Source: Pratylenchus scribneri
Lineage: Eukaryota > Nematoda > Chromadorea > Rhabditida > Pratylenchidae
Length of the DNA: 64,000 nt
NCBI GenBank assembly: GCA_030063045.1
Contig: JAQSEB010000034.1
Coordinates: 2,170,001 to 2,234,000, forward strand
Direction: 5' to 3'
In this document: piece after piece, positions 12,139 to 27,215 of the stretch
Layout of the letters: every line of letters begins with the position of its first letter
Numbering within the stretch: the stretch's first letter is position 1
Notes under the pieces: generated by a model
Seen by the model: the letters and a program-made list of their open reading frames with translations, nothing else
The model's database searches: none
What the model was told of the DNA's origin: nothing
Translations under genes and position numbers: made by a program

Positions 12139-15100
12139 TCATTCGCGCCACATTGTTAGAAGAAAGACCAATGCCATCACTATCGTAAATATTCCAATCA
12201 TCTGCGATGATTTGATGGAGGATGAAGTGGGTGCTTCATTTGGAGGCCGATCAATTGTGGCAATTTTCATTGTAAGCGGATCACTTTCACCTGCCTGATT
12301 TCTCGCGATAAAAGTGAATTCATATTCAGTGTAACGATCCAAGCCGGCAATATCGTACAAATTTGTGGGATCTTAAAAAACATTTAAAAGGATATATAAT
12401 TGAATTTGCCGAAAAATTTCTCATTCGAAAAATAACCCTTTTTGAGGCTAAGTTGTTTTGGACAAGAATAAAGAATAGGGCCTAAGCAGCTCTCACCCCG
12501 GACCTTTGCCGGAAGCCTAAAAGTCCTCAGTGGTGCAATGATCCGGATAGGATAAGGAGAAACTATATTATTATTTATCAATTTGTGTGGGAAAATGGGA
12601 ATAATTAAAGTGAACGACAAAAAAGACTGTAAGAAGGGGCTGGTTTAAAAAGACAGATTGGGGCAAAATTTGATTGATAGGGTGGCGGGGATAAAGAAGT
12701 GGGGGTACTGTAGGGCAAATGGGAAAAGCACTAGGAATTGCTGGCATTGTAAGAGGCGAGGATAAATCAGCCTTATTTATAGTTCTTGTTTTTGTGCCTC
12801 CGATAGCTAATAAGCCACAATCTTAACTAATCCCAAAACTTTGTTACGACCAAGTTATACATATAATGGACTTAAAAAGATTATTGTTCGAAATAATAGT
12901 TTTTCTGCAAATTAGCATTATAAAGATTTTTAGAATTCTAGTTATATTTGAATTGATTTGTTTTTATGAAATGAAAATGAATTCACTCACTTTTTCTCCG
13001 CCGAAGTCGATATGGTTGTTGGGTGGAATTTGTGGCATTCAAGGGTGGAATTTGAGAAATTTGATTTGAATTTGGACGAAAATCAGCCGACTTTTGGACT
13101 CCCCGAGTATTGTTCTAAATTGTTTAAAATTGACAAATTTCCCTGTCCGTTTATGACCTGTTCAAGAATTGGCATTTGGACACGTCGAATTGGTTTATAA
13201 ATAATCCAAAAATATGTGACCGGCAATTGACCCTGGTTATGCTGCTCCATTATTCGCCAACTCACTGACCCATTGCTGCTGATCCATTCATCCATCACCC
13301 GGGGTTGAGTTGGGGGTTCTAATTAAAATTCAGATTTGTCTAATTTATTTTCAAAATTACGTGTCACAACAAGGGACATTGTCTGCTCAGCGCCCAATTT
13401 CCCATTATGCACATGAAGTGTGTACCGGCCATAATCGTCATCCTCCACTTCATCAATCTGTTGTATGTGAATTAAGGTGCTTATTGGATATTGGTATGCA
13501 AATTTTTATACTGCTAAATTCACCCAAGATTCCCCCAAAATTACTCATAATCTTTCCAGAAAATATGTCTATTTATTCTTTACGGAAAATGTTTCCATTA
13601 CGAAAACAAATATAATTTATTTGGTTAAGCAAAAATAAGGCAATTTTTAACGTTAATCTAATTTTAGTCTACAGAATCTGGGTGCAACCGATAAGTATCC
13701 AAATTAACATATTCAAAACAAAACGCACCGAAACGGCAAACATTGGCTGTGGTTCATCCATTTTTTGGACAATTTGAATCCTCTCCGAAGGTGGTCCATC
13801 CGCTCCATTGCCTCCAATTGCCCGTCCATCTTTGCGTAAAGTCCATTGTTGGACCGGTGGATTCGATTCCACAATTGTCCATCGAAGAACTTGTTTTGAG
13901 CCTGGCACTGCATAATGTGGTCCGGATGCTTCGGATTCATCAAATTTAGGCGGAACTTAATTTGAATTATAATTCCTGCATTCAAATTGTAAACTTACTC
14001 CAAACATCCACTGTCAATTCACGTTCATCAGTGTGCATCGAATCTGGGCCAACAATATTCAAATCGGCCAAACTAATGCGGCGAATTGCAACGCAGCGAA
14101 TCTGAAAATTGTGTTTTTGTTGAAATGATAAAATAAATGAATTCGAAAAAGTTTTGAATTTATAGAAAATATTTTGTGTAAAAAATTATTTCTTTTTGTG
14201 GTCATATAAATTGGCTATAATAAAATGTTTTGGCTTATGTTCGAGTTTAAGAAAAGAGCTTTATTAGTCCTTGGACTAAAGTGGTTCTGGGCGAGATTGG
14301 GCCTAGGATATCGCTCCGAGCCTTCGCTTGGAGGCTAACAATTAACAAGCTACCCATGGCCCAAAAACGGGATAGGGATTTGAGGGAAAAAACCTTTAAA
14401 TTATTATTTATCTGTTGTGCGGGAAAATGTGATATGATAACAGTAAGTCGCAGAAGTGAATATTTTGAGAGAAAAGAATGGATTAAAAAGGAGGCTTGAG
14501 GCAATATTTGATTGATAGGTTGATGGGGCGATTAGGTAAAAGTGAGGGGTACAGTATGAAAAATAGGAAAGGCCCTTAGAGCTTAGATATTATTGGCATT
14601 AATAAGTTTAACTTTCGGAGCACAGAAATATTAAAGAAGCCTGATTTGGCCAAATTATATGGCCTTAAAAAATTATTTTCGATGGCAAATTCACTGCTTT
14701 TATTGTAAATTATACAGTATTTAAATAAAATTCCCACCTTCATTCCTTGATGTTCCCTTCCAAGTTTTGGAATTGTCAATTCCGAACCGGCCACGACCAC
14801 TTCCCCATTGGTGGATCCGTCAATTCCCCTTCCCTTATGGTCCAAAATTTTGATGGCATCATCGGACACTTCATTCGCCCCACAATCTATTGTTAAAGGT
14901 TGACCGACTGGGCCACCCGGTTTGTCTGTTTTGGTTCGCCAATTTAGAAGACCTTTAAATGGAATTGTAATAAATATATAAATTTATTTGGAAACATGCC
15001 GAGGACATGAAGACGGACACTTTTTTGTTGATCATCAAAGAAAACACATTTGTATTCTCCGGCACTTTGTTCATCAACTTTTGGCAATACAAGTGTTTGC

Positions 15101-15861
15101 CGAATCCATCGCCCTTGTTCATCCACTTTCGATGAAGTGTACATGCTAAAAAATGCAATTTTTGAATAATTTTATTATGCAATTATTGTTTTTAAAATGG
15201 GTGCGGATTTATTTTAGCGAAAGATTATTAATATTCAATCTTAGCCCATCTGACCTTAAACCATTTCGATAGAGCTCGTCAAAGATGTGATAATTGGCCT
15301 GATTGTCGGGTTTAGATCAAAACTAACATAAAAGAGTTATGAACCAAAGACAAATATGGTTTAGACAATTTGATACTTTCAATTTTGATCAAACCGTGAC
15401 AAACTATACGTCAATCGACGCATCTGAATGAATTCTATCGAGTGGTATAAGGTTCATAGTATTAAGGATCAAGCATTAAAAAGTTATTTTCGGCAAAAAA
15501 TTTTCCCTTTTTAAAATGAATATATTTTGTAAGAAATTTAATTATTTTGATATCAAATTTGACATTGAGAGATAACACTGTACCTGAGCCAATTGTGGGC
15601 GATGCGCAGTTTTCCCCGTATCCAATCCAATGCATTCACATCCTCCGTTCCGCCAAAATCCTCCTTATCAACTTGGCATTCCAACTCCAACCGTGAACCA
15701 CTGCTTAGCACATAAAGTGAACCATCTGAGCCGAGGCCATGTGGACGAATTCGAATATCTCCTTTAAAATTAACAAAAAATGATTTAAATGCATTTTCTT
15801 CACCTTGAGATATTGCAAGAATAATGAGCAAAAAAATAAATTGAAGGATTAATGTTTTCAT
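12139..15861 (-). CDS. Cell-surface Ig-superfamily protein: 3 Ig + FN3
   Basis: Predicted adhesion or receptor protein; the architecture resembles nematode neuronal IgCAMs (for example the RIG type), but the orthologue is not assigned. Exons: 15861-15804, 15761-15584, 15145-15000, 14952-14738, 14101-13999, 13955-13727, 13479-13361, 13318-about 13088, 12371-12139; about 503 codons. Signal peptide MKTLILQFIFLLIILAISQ. Ig1: LELEC...LDWIRG...SAGEYKCVF. Ig2: LTIDCGA...LTIPKLGREHQGMKIRCV. Ig3: PGSKQVLRWTI...EDDDYGRYTLHV, lacking the usual second Cys. FN3: SVSWRI...LDRYTEYEFTFIARNQAGESDP. C-terminal hydrophobic segment MIGIFTIVMALVFLLTM, then WRE-stop, so either a GPI signal or a nearly tailless membrane anchor. 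The intron after exon 3 needs a GC donor; the donors after exons 6 and 8 are uncertain. Intron 1 (42 bp) is in frame and stop-free. Confidence 0.85.
12430..12870. repeat. Dispersed element FB-3, copy A (Ig-gene intron)
   Basis: Lies in the last intron of the Ig/FN3 gene. Shared blocks with copy B at 14195-14600 include TTATTATTTATC, GGGAAAATG, TTTGATTGATAGG and GGGGTAC, in the same order and orientation. Its right end ACTTTGTTACGACCAAGTTATA recurs as ACTTTGTTACGGTC at 24024-24037 and, inverted, at 27122. The ends are therefore terminal inverted repeats of one family. Confidence 0.6.
14195..14605. repeat. Dispersed element FB-3, copy B (Ig-gene intron)
   Basis: In the intron between exons 4 and 5 of the Ig/FN3 gene. 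It begins near GGTCATATAAATTGGC and ends near AGGAAAGGCCCTTAG. About 300 bp align by eye with copy A. Two same-orientation copies 1.8 kb apart in one gene could recombine. Confidence 0.6.
15255..15475. repeat. Divergent FB-2 element copy (Ig-gene intron 2)
   Basis: Its reverse complement reads TTTGTCACGGTTTGATCAAA...CTAAACCATATTTG...TTTGGTTCATAACT. This parallels TTTGTTATGGTTTGGTCAAA...TTTAAACCCATTTTG...TTTGGTTCAAAACT at 36391-36465. It is much more diverged than the other copies. Confidence 0.45.
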
Positions 15862-17216
15862 AGCGAAGAATGGAAAGAAATAATATTCTTTATGGAGGGT
15901 AATATTCTGTTGAATGAGATGAAATTTATTGGAATTATTTTTATTAATCTGGGAAAAATCCAAATCCAAAAATGTGTTCAAATGAGTAAAAAAGTTATTT
16001 GTCGGGAAAGTTGAAAGGCCATTTGGACAGCCATTTTTTTGTTCGCTTTCAAAAGCCTTTCCCATCTTTTCCACACATTGTCCGTTTATATTCATTCCAA
16101 TTGGTGTTCGAATTGGCCAACAAAACAACCCAGCTGGGTTTTATAAAAGGCGAGTTTTCCTCTCCCATTGCTTTTTGGATTGTGAATAGGATTGGATTAG
16201 CATTTGGACATTACACACAGAGGGAATGCGAAAAGGATATGGGGTTTGGCCCTTTTGGGAGAGGGGGGAATAGCGGGGAAGAAAGCAAATTAGCAAGGAC
16301 GGCCATTTGGGAGAGGAGAATTTTGAAGGGGAATTGGTTGGGGTTGGGGAATGAAAATTCGGCAAAAGTGGTTGAAGGAGGGGAGAAAGGGCACTCGACT
16401 TGGCCCCCGAAGGATCGAATGGGGTGGGGCACCATTGGGCATAAAATTAACTCGATTGGCCGTTTGGGGCATCCAAGGGGGGGGGGGCCACCGCCCAATT
16501 GCTCGGCCCGGGACGAATCTGCTGTCCCCAGTCCCCTACGCCGGAAGGAAAACCCCCATTTTACTCGTCATCCTTCGCCGGAGGTCCCATCCCCAATTCC
16601 CCTTCCTAGAAACCACCTAATCGAAGTCGGTCCATCCCCAAAAGAGAAGGGGAGAAGATGGCCTTTTTCCGGTGGTGCGAAAATAATGGCGGAGCAGAGG
16701 AAAAGCAGCCTGAGGGGTTGAGGACCAATTTCCACATTGCCTTTGGCCTTTTCCGATAAAATTTGTCAAATACAAACTTTCAATGAAGGGAAAAGACTAT
16801 GCCAAATTTAGGTAAAATTCCAAACAAAATTTTATTGAAAAAATAAATTTGCATTGTTCTTCGAAATTCTTTAGGATTTTATGTAATAATGAAGTGCTTT
16901 TTACATGATGGCCAAATTAGGACATCCAAAAATTAGGGGCAATGGAAAAGGGGGAATTGGGAAAGGAGGAGCGGAGAAGCAAATTGGATGATTTTGGGTT
17001 GCGCAGAGGAGGGGGAATGGACCCAATTTTGGATTAGGAATGAGGGAATAAAGGAAGGGACAAAGAATTGAAGAGAATTGGGGACAAAAATGGGCAATTT
17101 GGCAAAGGAAATTAACAAGGAAATTTGGGAAGCGCAGAAAGGGGTATAATGTAATGTTGATCAAAATATTCACCATTTTAACTTGGAATTTTTACTGGAA
17201 TTGAAGAAATAAAACC
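15862..17216. other. Upstream/intergenic region of Ig gene, purine-rich on + strand
   Basis: Contains a TATA-like site at 16139-16148, then from 16200 to 16720 a G-rich plus strand with an 11-nt G run (16477-16487). A 240-codon open frame on the plus strand (15999-16721) is low-complexity, has no homology I recognise and is probably chance. No supported gene. Confidence 0.5.
16139..16148 (-). promoter_or_regulatory. TATA-like promoter element of Ig/FN3 gene
   Basis: The palindrome TTTTATAAAA lies about 280 bp upstream of the signal-peptide ATG of the minus-strand Ig gene, followed by CCCAGCTGGG, itself a palindrome. Position suits a promoter, but the symmetry leaves the direction open. Confidence 0.35.
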
Positions 17217-17464
17217 TTAAATTGTGACTTGCTGGGGATATTCCACGGAATGGATACAATTGAAATTGACTTGACCTTCAAACCATTCGCCTTTGTTGTC
17301 GATGACCAAATATGGCGATGGCGGAGGGTCCAATCCATCTGTCCCCTTTTACGGCGGGAGGGGATTGGCCCAGTTTCATTCCAACACAAAAGTGTCCATT
17401 CGCATTCTTATTCCCATAAATTTACCCATTGGCGCAATTCGCGCATAATTCGACCATTATTTGA
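17217..17464 (-). CDS. Putative 3'-terminal exons of an unidentified gene
   Basis: Two exons read with good signals: 17464-17426 (after TGCTTATAG, frame SNNGRIMRELRQW, donor GTAAAT) and 17345-17217 (after GTAAAAG). The second encodes GTDGLDPPPSPYLVIDNKG and EWFEGQVNFNCIHSVEYPQ, then QVTI and a stop. The phases agree (both 0), and the exon reads like protein rather than random sequence, but I do not recognise a family. Upstream exons would have to lie across the satellite array at 17.6-18.4 kb. A phase-0 donor after HHRY in the small frame at 18721-18981 could join, but this is unproven. Confidence 0.35.
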
Positions 17465-17648
17465 CTATAAGCAAGGATTTTTTCGTAATTAGCATTAAAA
17501 TACTCGCCAAAATTAGTCCAAAAACCTTTATACCATTTTGAGATTAGGTAGTATATAAATTAGGTCAAAAAAGTTAAATAAATTTTTTTTCAATATCTTT
17601 AAAAAATGAAGGTTTGATGGGCGATGCGGGTAAGTTTTAATCTAAGTT

Positions 17649-18424
17649 TGTTCCGGTTAGTTTCCGGAAAGTTTATTTTTTGTTCCGGTTAGAATAAATC
17701 CGCCTGTTTTCCGGAAAGTTTATTTTTGTTCCGGTTAGAATAATTCCGCCTGTTTTCCGGAAAGTTTTTTTTTGTTCCGGTTAGAATAATTCCGCCTGTT
17801 CTCCGGAAAGTTTATTTTTTGTTCCGGTTAGAATAATTCCGCCTGTTTTCCGGAAAGTTTATTTTTTTGTTCCGGTTAGAATAATTCCGCCTGTTTTCCG
17901 GAAAGTTTATTTTTTGTTCCGGTTGGATTCCGGAAAGTTTTAATCTAAGTTCCTTCCGGTTGGATTCCGGAAAGTTTTAATCTAAGTTTGTTCCGGTTGG
18001 ATTCCGGAAAGTTTTAATCTAAGTTCGTTCCGGTTGGATTCCGGATAGTTTTAATCTAAGTTTCTTCCGGTTGGATTCCGGAAAGTTTTAATCTAAGTTT
18101 CTTCCGGTTGGATTCCGGAAAGTTTTAATCTAAGTTCCTTCCGGTTGGATTCCGGAAAGTTTTAATCTAAGTTCCTTCCGGTTGGATTCCGGAAAGTTTT
18201 AATCTAAGTTCCTTCCGGTTGGATTCCGGAAAGTTTTAATCTAAGTTTCTTCCGGTTGGATTCCGGAAAGTTTTAATCTAAGTTTCTTCCGGTTGGATTC
18301 CGGAAAGTTTTAATTCTAAATTCCTTCCGGATAGTTTCCGGTAAGTTTTAATCTAAGTTCCTTCCGGATAGTTTCCGGTAAGTTTTAATCTAAGTTCCTT
18401 CCGGTTAGTTTCCGGAAAATTTCA
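17649..18424 (+). repeat. CCGGAA satellite array 1 (mixed 37/46-bp units)
   Basis: The first part repeats a roughly 46-bp unit (TTCCGGTTAGAATAATTCCG ... TTTTCCGGAAAGTTTATTT). The second repeats a roughly 37-bp unit (TTCCGGTTGGATTCCGGAAA followed by GTTTTAATCTAAG). It is the most diverse array and contains the segment ATTCCGCCTGTTTTCCGG, which reappears near one end of array 3. It may therefore be close to the ancestral form. Confidence 0.95.
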
Positions 18425-18720
18425 ATTTTTATAATAAGCTTTAAAGTTAAACGATTTATTCTTTCAACTTAGCAAAATAAATCCAGCCGATGGGGTCCAT
18501 TTGCATTTGTGTGATTGGTTTTTTACCAAAAATATAATTTCAAATCTCATCGAAATGGTTGAATGAATATGGACAAACAATATTTGGATAGGAGGTAAAT
18601 TAAATGAATGGAAGGACTGAGTTCAATTGAGCCGAATTGGATGAGAATTTGGAGGGTGGAGAGAGGATCGGGCAATTTGGTGGAATGATTGGGGGTGGCC
18701 TTTGGCGGCCAGTGCCATTT

Positions 18721-18981
18721 TCACAAAAGTATAGAATCGGCAGATGCTCCACAATAGCCCACATATCGGTGGTGAATAACGGGAGCAACACCAAAATTTG
18801 CTGCCCATTTATTTACGCTACCGCCCCGAAGCCCCAATCCACCACCAGAAAAATATAATCGCCGATTGCTACCCCTAATTTTGCCCTGGGTTCGGGAGCC
18901 GGGACCCAACATGGAGCATATTTAATTCACCTTTATAAATAGGCCGACGAACAATCCAATACCAAGAGAAATAATTTTCAT
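18721..18981 (-). CDS. Putative small secreted glycine-rich protein
   Basis: Exon 1 (18981-18931) encodes MKIISLGIGLFVGLFIK, a convincing signal peptide. A 45-bp GT-AG intron (donor AAG|GTGAAT, acceptor CGAACCCAG) joins it in phase 0 to exon 2 (18885-18721). Exon 2 encodes GKIRGSNRRLYFSGGGLGLR, then GGSVNKWAANFGVAPVIHH, RYVGYCGASADSILL and a stop; 71 codons in total. The mature part carries a dibasic RR followed by a Gly-rich stretch, as in some nematode peptide precursors or secreted effectors. Overlapping frames are also open here, and no homologue comes to mind, so this is a candidate only. Confidence 0.35.
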
Positions 18982-19584
18982 AAGCGCGATTGGGGGGAAT
19001 GAATGGGAGCGATTGGCAAAAATGGTTAATATTGTGCGGGGGGATTGATTGAACGAAGAAGATGGCCGAAGACAATGGTAAATTATTCCCATTCATCATT
19101 TTAATGCCAATCGCATCATTCATCATCAGTAGCATTAGCATTTTATACCCTTAACCTTAAAAATAAATAATTTGCAATTGTTGATGATGGAATGGAAAAT
19201 GGGCATTTTACTGAAAGAAGGCCCAACTGCTGCAGATGGGCCTAATGGAAAGTTGAAAATTGTTCCACCCTCCTGCTGAAGAAAGGTTGAATTGAATGAA
19301 TGGACGGAGATTGTGTCCGGGCTCCTGGGGTCGACAAATGTCTCCAACTTAAAATGGACGGCGGCAATGTGGAAATGACCCCAGAGGGAATGAATGGAAG
19401 TGACTAATCGCCACCGTTTAATAAATGTGCTCCGCTCTCATTTTCAGTTTAAGCTTAAAAGCGACACTTCACAATCGATGTTGAACTGAATTTTGCTTTT
19501 GAAAAGAATTTTGAGCCGATGTTGCCAAATTGCCATTGGATGGAAAACATTCTTTGGAAAGGAACAATTGAGCACACCTGCATT

Positions 19585-19905
19585 TTTTGACCTATAGCTC
19601 AACGAAGCAATTCTAATCTGGGAAAGCGATATACAATTAGGAAGCCCAAAGTGCCTTATAAAAAGTAGCCTTTTTAAGTTTTATTTAAAATCAGCTTTAA
19701 AAGATGCTATATTCCTTTGAATGTAATAATGTAATAAACCGAATTTTTTGAAGAAAAACCAATTTTTTTAAATGTCCATATTTTTTTATAAAATTAGTAA
19801 AGCAATTTTTAGAAGACTATTAGGGCGTTCAAATGAAATATCGTGTCCTGAATTGGATGATTCCTTGTTGAACTATGGCCAAAAAGACAACTCGGATTGA
19901 ATAAA
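19585..19905. repeat. Fold-back element FB-1 (about 320 bp)
   Basis: The left arm GCTCAACGAAGCAATT...GGGAAAGCGATATACAAT...GAAGCCCAAAGTG pairs imperfectly with the right arm at about 19808-19900 (GAAATATCGTG...GATTCCTTGTTGAACTATGG). The two arms are separated by about 120 bp of AT-rich centre. Confidence 0.6.
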
Positions 19906-20261
19906 TTCATTTAAATGAGATAGTCTAAGTTTGGCGACAAAATTAATGTTTTTAATAGTAATTTAATTGGTTTATTAAATTAATTTGCTTATTTTTTTTA
20001 CGAAAAACACTAATTTTGGATATTAGAATTCAATTAAAAATGTATCCTTTTTTTCTGATAAAATTCCACAATTAAAAAATCACAAAATGCACAAAATTGA
20101 AAAAAATGGATGAAGAGAAAAAATTGAGTGATTTGTCGATGGAAATGTGTGCAGAGGAGAGGGAATTTTGGGAGAAATATGGGAATTCCCAATTTTGGGA
20201 TTCGGAAAGCTCTTCGTCAAATATTCGGCAGCAAATTTGTCAAAGAATGAAAAATGCACAA

Positions 20262-24187
<3,926 letters not shown>

Positions 24188-24274
24188 GTTCGAAGTTTTC
24201 TTCGCCAGTTTTTTCACCAAACAATGACAAAGATTGGCACTTTAAGTGTGAATGAAGTTGTTGCTGATGATGTC

Positions 24275-24375
24275 CTAGAGCGTTAGCCTAATTTTTGGAA
24301 TGTACTGTGCCTCCCTCAAATCAATGAATGAAGGCAAAGGCACCCATTTTTGATCATCATTGATAATAAAATCAT
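24275..24375 (-). other. Possible orphan terminal exon
   Basis: After the good acceptor TTTATTGCAG, one frame reads DDFIINDDQKWVPLPSFIDL, then REAQYIPKIRLTL and a stop. It would be the last exon of a minus-strand gene, yet it sits only 88 bp upstream of the unc-9 ATG, and I found no clear partner exons between 24.4 and 30.4 kb. An 81-nt open exon at 25969-25889 (MPPNSPLFRMPVCHH..., donor AAA|GTGAGTAC) is one weak candidate for a first exon. Chance cannot be excluded. Confidence 0.25.
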
Positions 24376-26527
24376 CTGCAATAAATAAAAATATTCGAAT
24401 TTATCCTGAAATCATTTTCAAAACATTTTGGATCTCAAAAATCGGCAATTAGCCATATTTTAGCTCTTTTTAAGATTTTCTTGACTGAAAAACACGTTGA
24501 AATTTGGCTATTTTTAAAGGAATTTTTGTGGCCAAAGATGTGGCAATATCTGGCTATTTTTTGTACAACTACCTAATCTAACATTTTTTTCAGTCCAAAA
24601 TATTTAGCCTTAAACAATTTATTGTATCAAAATTCACGTTTATTACTTCCAAATCTATTAATGCCACTGGCAATATTTTTGTTTTTTCCCACCCATTTTT
24701 TCCCATTCAATCCTAAATTGCCTTCATTTTGTCCCCATTTTCATTCATATTTTACCTTCTTCTCCATTTGCAAATTTGCTTAATTCTTTTTAGTCGATGA
24801 ATCATCCTTTTTTAATGTTTTTGAGCAGTGCACAAATTTGTTTTTGGCAGCTAATTTCCAAAATTAGAATTTGAGAATATTTGGAAGGCACACCAATCAA
24901 GTTGAAAGAATGAAGATGATCCAATTTTTATTGGGTATTTTTAGGCAAACTAAAAATTATTAATGAAAATTTTTAGGTAACAGAAAATTATTAATGAATA
25001 GAAAAAGATGGCGAAACTTTTTTAATTAAATACAAATGAAAATGATGGCATTTTTGGGCCAAAAAATGGGTCATTCATTTTTAAATAGAGCAACCCAACA
25101 TGAAAGGAAAAAAAAGGGAGGGGGGGGGGTAAGATGGCATGCTCCCATTTTACCCATTTTGCTAATTAACTCAAAAATGGAAGAAGTCAATGGAAAAATT
25201 GAGAGTATTTTCCAAGAAATAGGGCAAAAGGGGGATGTTCTTCGGCTGAATTTTTGAACAAATTTTTTTGAAGGACCAAAATTCGTCAATTTTTCATTAT
25301 TCTGGGTAAGGAGTTAAAGTTTTCTGAAAGGAACATAAAAAAAGGGAAAAGGAAAATATGTAAGGACAAAAAATATGGCGAAAAATGTTTAAAATGGGCC
25401 AAATACAAATTTAACATTGAATCAAACCGAAGAAGATTTGTCCCAAAGGAACATGCAAAAATGGCGAGCGGATATGTAAAAAGTTGAAGGGAAGGGACAA
25501 TAATAATAAAGTTCGAAAATTGGCACACACACAAAAAAGGTTGGTGTGAGGTTTATTATTAAATTTCCGCATTTGCCCATCAAAAAGGCACATATGGAAA
25601 ATGTGTGAAGAGGTGGGTACAGGAAGAAGGAAGGAAGGAAGGTTGGCCACCACCATCAAAGGCTTGGCCAAGCACACAAATATGGCCAAATGCCGGCCCA
25701 ATTGTGTGTGTCCCATTTAGTGCCAAAGCAGCCGTTTCAAACCCGGCGTTGTGTTTCCTGAGGAAAAGCCGAAAAGGGAAAAGGCCAATTGTGAGGAGAA
25801 GTGAAAGGCAATGTGGGATGGATGCTTTTGAGGGTTCCAAAGGGGAAAAGAGGGTTTCGGGGAGGTGAAGAGGCCAACTTGTACTCACTTTTCTTTTTCT
25901 GCTGGGGCTGGCAGCAGCCGGCGGATGGTGGCAGACGGGCATGCGGAAAAGGGGAGAGTTTGGTGGCATTTTGTGAAGGGGTAACGATTGCCTCTGAAGG
26001 CGAGGGGGTAAATGGCCAAGGGGATGAATTGACTATATGGCCAAAAAAAGGGGGGGGCACGTCGCTTTTGAAGCTGTTGTGGCCAGCCGGCCGGGGGTGG
26101 CTATAAAGTGGAGGGGAGCGGAAAAGGGGAATAAAAAGGGCACATAAAATAGAGCGGCGGCCAGCCTTGAAATGGCCATCGGCGATGTGGGCAAAAAGAG
26201 GCTGGCTAAACGGAGGCAATGAACCGATGGGGGAGGGGGACCCTGCAAAAAGAAAGTGGCCCCTTGAATGAGAGGAAGCTGAACCTGTGCAGCCGCCGCT
26301 TGAGCCAAAGGAGGGCCCAAGGGAGTATCCAAGAGCAGAAGCTTGAAAGGGAAAGGGGGGAGGCGGATGGACTCATTCCAACTTGCCCGTGGGCAAAAGC
26401 GCTTCACAAAGGGCAAACGGCGGAGAACTCATGGATGGAAGTGGAAGGAAGGTTTATGGACGTTGAAAAAAGAACCGCAAGGGAAAGAAGCAGCAAAATG
26501 GCTGGAGAATGCTGCCAGCAGATGAAA

Positions 26528-26547
26528 GGGGGGGGGGGGGGGGGGGG
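26528..26547. repeat. Poly(G) tract, 20 nt
   Basis: Uninterrupted G run in a purine-rich plus strand; capable of forming a G-quadruplex. Confidence 0.95.
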
Positions 26548-27099
26548 TGGAACGAGACAAAACTGCTGCTGGCGGCAGATGGCCTTTGAATTATTATTGG
26601 CTTGGCCATAACGCATGGATGGATCAATATAAAAGCCCCCCACTGCCGCCGGAGATGACGAAGAAAGTTTTTAGGCTGGCCGGATTTTGAGCTATGTGTT
26701 GCTTTTTTTTTATTTGAGTAGGGCGATTGATTCACATTTGATGCATTTTGCCGGGAGAAGACAAAAAGGGAAGGGGATTTGAAGGTGGGCCAAAGAGAGG
26801 AAGAATTTTTTAGGGCCTAATGATGTCCGGAGGGGAAATGGATGAATGACCAACAAATGACAACACATTCAAAGGGGCACATTGGCCAAACGATTGATGA
26901 TGGAGTGGGTGAAGTGGATGAATGGATGCTTGTTAGTTATTTCTGGCGGGCCATTAATGTGGCGGTTGTCTCGAATTTATTATATTTTTTCAAGTAAATT
27001 TTACCCAAAAACTATTCATTAATATAATTTAATATGGAAAATATTCAATTTGTCTAAAAACATATAAAATTTATAGAAAAATTTACGGATCAAAAATTC

Positions 27100-27215
27100 T
27101 TTTTCTAAGGCCATATAATTTGGCCATAACAAAGTGTTAGGTTTTTAAGATTAGATTATGATTAGGACCTAGTTCACGGAGCTTACTTAGGAATAGAAAA
27201 TAACCTTAAAAACTA
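27100..27215. repeat. FB-3 element fragment, inverted relative to 23910
   Basis: GGCCATATAATTTGGCC, then ATAACAAAGTGTTAGG...AGATTATGATTAGG...CACGGAGC. The order is the reverse complement of the copy in unc-9 intron 1. Confidence 0.6.

Noticed and set aside
15999..16721. 240-codon plus-strand open frame, the longest in the window
   Set aside because: It runs across a G-rich segment and is low-complexity (Gly/Arg/Pro), with no domain, no splice structure and frames open on the opposite strand too.
25580..26735. Cluster of overlapping open frames on both strands
   Set aside because: Stops are rare here because the DNA is GC- and purine-biased. The frames are proline-rich and contradict one another. 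Only one 81-nt exon candidate was kept, at low confidence.
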